A DNA stretch of 9,348 nt from Mariaggregatimicrobium sp964498785 (GTDB lineage: Bacteria; Zhuqueibacterota; Zhuqueibacteria; Thermofontimicrobiales; Thiofontviventaceae), in the NCBI GenBank assembly GCA_964498785.1, contig CAZCJL010000188.1, positions 1 to 9,348 of the forward strand, written 5' to 3'. The first letter of the stretch is position 1, and every line of letters begins with the position of its first letter. Shown here piece after piece: positions 5,814 to 9,348 of the stretch. A model generated the notes under the pieces. The model searched no databases and was not told the origin of the DNA. It was given only the letters and a program-made list of their open reading frames with translations. The translations under genes were made by a program, and so were the position numbers.

Positions 5814-7949
5814 ATGAAATTCAAATATCTTATTTCAATATTGTTCGCTCTTGCGACGGTTTCATATTCACAGCAGGTAGCGGACAGCTATCTGAAAATT
5901 AAAGCGGACGCTGACGATCCGCTTTACACCACCTATGCCGCAGCGATCGAGAGATCGCGCTTGTACGGCGACAAGGCCTATAAAATGCACTACTATTCTA
6001 ACTGCGATCCGCTGCACTATTCCAGCGATCATGGAGGACGAATATATGCGATTTGGATGATCAACAAAGTCGTGGTGGATCGAATCGGGAAATTTGCGCG
6101 GAAGCCAGTGGTCACTGCCTCGTTTCCGGATATGGCAATTGTGGAGTATCAGCCGTTTCCGGGAATCGAGGTCCGGGAGATATTTTTCGTGTACAGCTCC
6201 ACCATTGCGCTGACGGATATGCAGATTCGGAATGCTTCGGACAGAATGCATTCGATTTCTTTGTATCCGATTCTGGAACTGGGCAACGATTCGCTGTTCA
6301 TCAAACAATATGATGATGCGTACATTTTGAACCATCATGAATCGCGCTGGCGGCTGATCAGCAGTCTGTATAAAAATGCGCCCTATCCAACGGAGCTGCG
6401 GGATCTTTTTACAACAAATCAGGAACATTATTCTTGCGGCGGCTATTCCGGCGGCATCGATGATTTCTATTTAAAAATAAAAACCGATTATTATTCAGAA
6501 GATAAGAAGAATGACAGATTAAATTTTAAAAATGAGGGTCGTGTCAATCTTGTTTCGCTACATATCAAATTTGAAATCGAATCCGGCGAGAAAAAGGATA
6601 TTCGATATTTTCGCGGGATTCAGGATCAAAAGGAAAGTGCAGAGGATTTGCTCGCTTACATCGAATCGCTGAAAGATAAACCGCTGCAACCGTACATCGA
6701 TCAAAATGAGAAACTATTTCAATCCATTCCAAGAATCGATTTTAAAACAGAGGATGAAAAGCTGGTCTATCTGGGCGCGTTGAATCTGGCGCGAGGCTGT
6801 ATGCTTCCGCCGACGGGAAAAACATCGCACAATTTTTACGTCTTTTCCCGTAATCCGCTCTGGGGCTGGGGACACGGTCACCAGGTGCTGCACGAATCGC
6901 TGAGCATGATTGCCTATGCCCACCTCGATGCGTATTCGGCGCAGGAGTCGCAGCGGGTGTACATGGAGCAGCAGGGTGATGACGGGCTGATCGCGTATCG
7001 CCACGGGCCCCGGGGACCGCAGACCTATCCCCACAAAGGAATGCCCACAACCTCTGCCCCGTTTTTCAGTTGGATCAATTGGGAAATTTATCAGGTCAGC
7101 AAGGATACTCTTTTTTTGAAAGATGCTTACAGCGCGGGATCGAAATACGTTTCATGGCTGAAAAAGAACCGGGATTCGGATAATGACGGGACTTTTGAAT
7201 GGGGACCTTACGGGATCATCGAAAATGTGCGGGATTGGTATAATGCGGTGTTCCAGGTTTCTGCCGAACGCTATCTGGATGTGGATAAAGAAGATATTTC
7301 CGATGAGCTGGAATGTCTTGATTTGAGCCTGATGGTCGTCAAGGAAATGAAATCGCTTGCGAAAATGGCGTCTGAGCTTGGAAAGAATGATGAGGCAAAG
7401 CAGTGGATCGGGCAGGCGGATGCAATCACCCAATTAATCAACGAGCGGATGTGGGACGAGGAAAGCGAATTTTATTATCATGTAAACAAAGTTGATCATT
7501 CGTTTCAATTCATGACCCGGGATCTAAGACGACAGGAAATCATCGGGTTTCTGCCACTGTGGGCAGAAGCGGCGCCCAAAGACAGGGCAGAGAAATTGAT
7601 CAAACATCTCACCAATCCCGATAAATTCTGGCGAAAATATGGCGTGCCAACGCTCGCCGCAGACGATCCGTGGTACAGTCCGTATGTGGATTATTGCTGC
7701 AAATGGAACGGACCGGTCTGGCTGCTGTGGGATTACATGGTTTTCCACGGGCTTCTCAATTATGGCTATCATGATCTTGCAGCAGAACTGGCGGATAAAA
7801 TGCTGCTGGCTGTGACAACGCAGCTTTCGATGAACCATAATTACTGGGAGTCATTCAGTCCGGATAACACGGTTCTGGATTGTCCGCCCAATTATATCTG
7901 GGATTCGATTATGGCGAAGGTGTTGATTGATTTGTATCGAATTAAATAG
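5814..7949 (+). CDS. Secreted six-hairpin glycosidase, GH63/MGH1-like (paralogue B)
   Basis: The protein has 711 residues from ATG 5814. Residues 1-19 are a signal peptide (cleavage likely after Ser-Tyr-Ser, before Gln20). It is collinear with the preceding protein throughout: the YTTYAA..IERS N-terminal motif, WGWGHGHQVLHES (350-362), a DSDNDG calcium-loop-like motif (454-459), ENVRD (470-474), EIIGFLPLWA (575-584), WNGPVW (631-636) and WES (678-680). In the block at 340-388, hand alignment gives 32 of 49 identical residues. Inferred catalytic acids are Asp474 and Glu679. Differences are a cysteine- and glycine-containing insert near 207-216, a different sequence after the acid motif (about 475-500), and CC before WNGPVW. 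These suggest a related but distinct substrate. The gene probably arose by tandem duplication and is likely co-transcribed with its neighbours. Confidence 0.85.
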   Translation: MKFKYLISILFALATVSYSQQVADSYLKIKADADDPLYTTYAAAIERSRLYGDKAYKMHYYSNCDPLHYSSDHGGRIYAIWMINKVVVDRIGKFARKPVVTASFPDMAIVEYQPFPGIEVREIFFVYSSTIALTDMQIRNASDRMHSISLYPILELGNDSLFIKQYDDAYILNHHESRWRLISSLYKNAPYPTELRDLFTTNQEHYSCGGYSGGIDDFYLKIKTDYYSEDKKNDRLNFKNEGRVNLVSLHIKFEIESGEKKDIRYFRGIQDQKESAEDLLAYIESLKDKPLQPYIDQNEKLFQSIPRIDFKTEDEKLVYLGALNLARGCMLPPTGKTSHNFYVFSRNPLWGWGHGHQVLHESLSMIAYAHLDAYSAQESQRVYMEQQGDDGLIAYRHGPRGPQTYPHKGMPTTSAPFFSWINWEIYQVSKDTLFLKDAYSAGSKYVSWLKKNRDSDNDGTFEWGPYGIIENVRDWYNAVFQVSAERYLDVDKEDISDELECLDLSLMVVKEMKSLAKMASELGKNDEAKQWIGQADAITQLINERMWDEESEFYYHVNKVDHSFQFMTRDLRRQEIIGFLPLWAEAAPKDRAEKLIKHLTNPDKFWRKYGVPTLAADDPWYSPYVDYCCKWNGPVWLLWDYMVFHGLLNYGYHDLAAELADKMLLAVTTQLSMNHNYWESFSPDNTVLDCPPNYIWDSIMAKVLIDLYRIK

Positions 7950-7955
7950 TACTGA

Positions 7956-7988
7956 AGATTTCCGAAATCTCCAAGATTTCGGAAATCT
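7956..7988. repeat. 15-bp perfect inverted repeat downstream of paralogue B
   Basis: The arms are identical to those at 5728-5760, with CCA as the loop. It begins 7 bp after the stop codon. The bases just after it (CTGAAATC) resemble those following the other two copies (CTGAATC). Confidence 0.9.
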
Positions 7989-8036
7989 GAAATCGGCACA
8001 CAATTTGGAAAAAATAATTATTCAAACTACCTAATC

Positions 8037-8041
8037 GGAGG
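8037..8041 (+). promoter_or_regulatory. Ribosome binding site for the epimerase gene
   Basis: GGAGG lies 9 bases before the ATG at 8051. It is the strongest Shine-Dalgarno sequence in the window. Confidence 0.8.
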
Positions 8042-8050
8042 ATTCAATTC

Positions 8051-9199
8051 ATGAAATCATTCAAATTAATCTCAAATTTTCTATTAATCGTTTTTGTGAT
8101 GATAATGATTTTCTCGTGCGAACAGCAACCGCCGCAGCAGATGTCCATTTCCCGGCAACTGTTCGGAACCACGCTGGACGGAACCACAACCTATCTTTTT
8201 ACCTTGAAAAACAAGAATGGCATGGAAGTACAAATTACCAACTACGGTGGAATTATCGTTTCGCTGAAAGTCCCGAATAAGGATGATAACTTTGGGGATG
8301 TCGTATTGGGGTATGATAACCTGACAGGTTATCTCAAACAGAGTCCGTATTTTGGTGCGATCATCGGGCGCTATGCCAATCGCATTGCAAAAGGTGAATT
8401 TACTCTGGAAGGCACGACGTACCAACTGGCAACAAATAATGGTGAGAATCATTTGCACGGCGGGCTTGATGGATTCGATAAAGTCGTGTGGGAAGCGGAA
8501 CAGGTGCAGGATGATACCAGCGTCGGGCTAACGCTGGCGTATTTCAGTCCCGATGGCGAGGAGGGCTATCCGGGCAATCTCTCGGTGGAGGTGGTTTACC
8601 GCTTGACGAATGAAAACGAGCTTCAGGTTGACTATTCAGCAACGACAGATCAAACCACCATTGTGAATTTGACGAATCACTCCTATTTCAATCTTGGCAA
8701 CAGCAAAGATATTCTGGATCACGAACTGATGATCAATGCCGATCAATTCACGCCGATAGATACCGGGCTGATTCCCACCGGCGAACTGAGAAATGTGGAA
8801 GGCACGCCGTTTGATTTCACCGAGTTGACTCCGATTGGCGCTCGTATTGACGAAGATAATCAGCAATTGGAATTCGGAAAAGGGTACGATCACAATTGGG
8901 CGCTTGGCAATTACGATGGGACTTTAAAGCTGGCTGCCAAATTATATGAACCCACGACCAGACGCATGCTGGAAATATTCACAACGCAACCCGGCATTCA
9001 ATTCTATTCCGGTAATTTTCTCGATGGCTCCATCACCGGCAAAAACGGCACTTTTTACAACTTCCGTTCCGGTTTATGCCTGGAGCCTCACCATTTCCCT
9101 GATTCGCCCAATAACCCGCATTTTCCGCCGGTGGTTCTCGAACCGGATGAAACCTATTCGGAAAGATCGGTTTACAGATTTTCTGTAAAAGATGAATAG
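8051..9199 (+). CDS. galM: Aldose 1-epimerase (mutarotase), lipoprotein
   Basis: The protein has 382 residues. The family interconverts alpha and beta anomers of free aldoses. Residues 1-22 are a lipoprotein signal with lipobox Ile-Phe-Ser-Cys and lipidation expected at Cys23. The mature part is a full-length GalM-type beta-sandwich. Family motifs are GRYANRI (106-112), NHLHGG (133-138), NLTNHSYFNLG (206-216), GYDHNW (278-283) and LEPHHFPDSPN (344-354). Aligned with Lactococcus GalM, His136 and His210 match the catalytic and binding histidines, Asp280 the substrate-binding aspartate and Glu345 the catalytic base. The 74-residue spacing between the two histidines is the same as in that enzyme. 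Export as a lipoprotein implies action on sugars in the periplasm or at the surface, fitting the upstream glycosidases. The gene follows 101 bp after paralogue B, probably in the same transcript. The sugar specificity cannot be read from the sequence. Confidence 0.93.
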   Translation: MKSFKLISNFLLIVFVMIMIFSCEQQPPQQMSISRQLFGTTLDGTTTYLFTLKNKNGMEVQITNYGGIIVSLKVPNKDDNFGDVVLGYDNLTGYLKQSPYFGAIIGRYANRIAKGEFTLEGTTYQLATNNGENHLHGGLDGFDKVVWEAEQVQDDTSVGLTLAYFSPDGEEGYPGNLSVEVVYRLTNENELQVDYSATTDQTTIVNLTNHSYFNLGNSKDILDHELMINADQFTPIDTGLIPTGELRNVEGTPFDFTELTPIGARIDEDNQQLEFGKGYDHNWALGNYDGTLKLAAKLYEPTTRRMLEIFTTQPGIQFYSGNFLDGSITGKNGTFYNFRSGLCLEPHHFPDSPNNPHFPPVVLEPDETYSERSVYRFSVKDE

Positions 9200-9220
9200 A
9201 TTAAGTGGTTTCAACAAAAT

Positions 9221-9253
9221 AGATTTCCGAAGTCTTCGAGACTTCGGAAATCT
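9221..9253. repeat. 15-bp perfect inverted repeat downstream of galM, with paired change
   Basis: The arms are AGATTTCCGAAGTCT and its exact reverse complement, with TCG as the loop. Compared with the hairpins at 5728 and 7956, arm position 12 is G instead of A, and the pairing base in the other arm is C instead of T, so pairing is preserved. It starts 22 bp after the stop codon. Confidence 0.9.
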
Positions 9254-9278
9254 GAATCGCATCGGCATCGCACGTTTT

Positions 9279-9293
9279 AGCGGCTTCGCCGCT
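9279..9293. repeat. GC-rich hairpin AGCGGC/GCCGCT
   Basis: Six-base perfect arms flank a TTC loop. A TTTT run lies just before and an AAAA run just after, so the stem can extend with a two-base bulge. No T-run follows on the plus strand, so it is not a convincing terminator for galM. It is either a transcript-end hairpin or another dispersed palindrome. Confidence 0.65.
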
Positions 9294-9304
9294 ATAAAAA
9301 TTTC

Positions 9305-9333
9305 TTGACTTTTTCAAAATTTATATCTATTTT
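9305..9333 (+). promoter_or_regulatory. Possible sigma70-type promoter for a gene beyond the window
   Basis: TTGACT (9305-9310) and TATTTT (9328-9333) are separated by 17 bases in an A/T-rich stretch downstream of the hairpin at 9279. The match is good at -35 and moderate at -10. In A/T-rich DNA such matches also arise by chance. Confidence 0.35.
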
Positions 9334-9337
9334 ATTT

Positions 9338-9347
9338 ATAACGTTAT
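9338..9347. promoter_or_regulatory. Perfect palindrome ATAACGTTAT, possible operator
   Basis: This 10-bp perfect palindrome has a central CG and lies just downstream of the possible -10 box, where a repressor could block transcription. The AACGTT core resembles LacI-family operators. It is one short site at the window edge, so the assignment is speculative. Confidence 0.25.
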
Positions 9348-9348
9348 G

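Noticed and set aside
5728..9253. CRISPR-like reading of the recurring hairpins
   Set aside because: The copies are 1.3-2.2 kb apart with whole genes between them, and there is no regular repeat-spacer structure.

Overview
The window holds four intact genes, all on the + strand and all encoding exported proteins. They look like a small saccharide-processing cluster from a Gram-negative, free-living bacterium. Cleavable signal peptides, one lipobox, glutamine just after the predicted cleavage sites, purine-rich ribosome binding sites and intergenic DNA littered with short palindromic repeats fit a member of the wider FCB assemblage (Calditrichota/KSB1-like or a relative). That placement is an impression from style only; no marker gene is present.

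Layout. Positions 1-387 hold no gene. They contain two copies of a composite direct repeat (1-145 and 210-352) separated by a G/C-block palindrome. 388-3144 encodes a 918-residue secreted multidomain protein: a glycosidase-like N-terminal sandwich and (beta/alpha)8-like barrel, beta domains, then a formylglycine-generating-enzyme (FGE)-fold domain that lacks the catalytic cysteines. 3145-3608 is a gene-free gap with several repeat and dyad elements. 3609-5687 and 5814-7949 are diverged tandem paralogues of the six-hairpin (alpha/alpha)6 GH63/MGH1-like glycosidase type. 8051-9199 is a lipoprotein-type aldose 1-epimerase. The window ends with a hairpin, a possible promoter and a perfect palindrome, probably in front of a gene outside the window.

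How the genes may work together (inference). The barrel protein and the two six-hairpin enzymes would cleave oligosaccharides in the periplasm or at the cell surface. The mutarotase would interconvert the anomers of the released sugar before uptake. No SusC/SusD pair, transporter, sulfatase or regulator is visible here, so substrate and uptake route cannot be read from the window. The last three genes have short gaps (126 and 101 bp) and good ribosome binding sites, and are probably co-transcribed.

The most distinctive non-coding signal is a 33-bp perfect hairpin just downstream of each of the last three genes. The third copy carries a paired, compensatory base change, which suggests the folded form is what is maintained. 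The most distinctive coding signal is the fusion of a glycosidase-like barrel to a cysteine-less FGE-fold domain.
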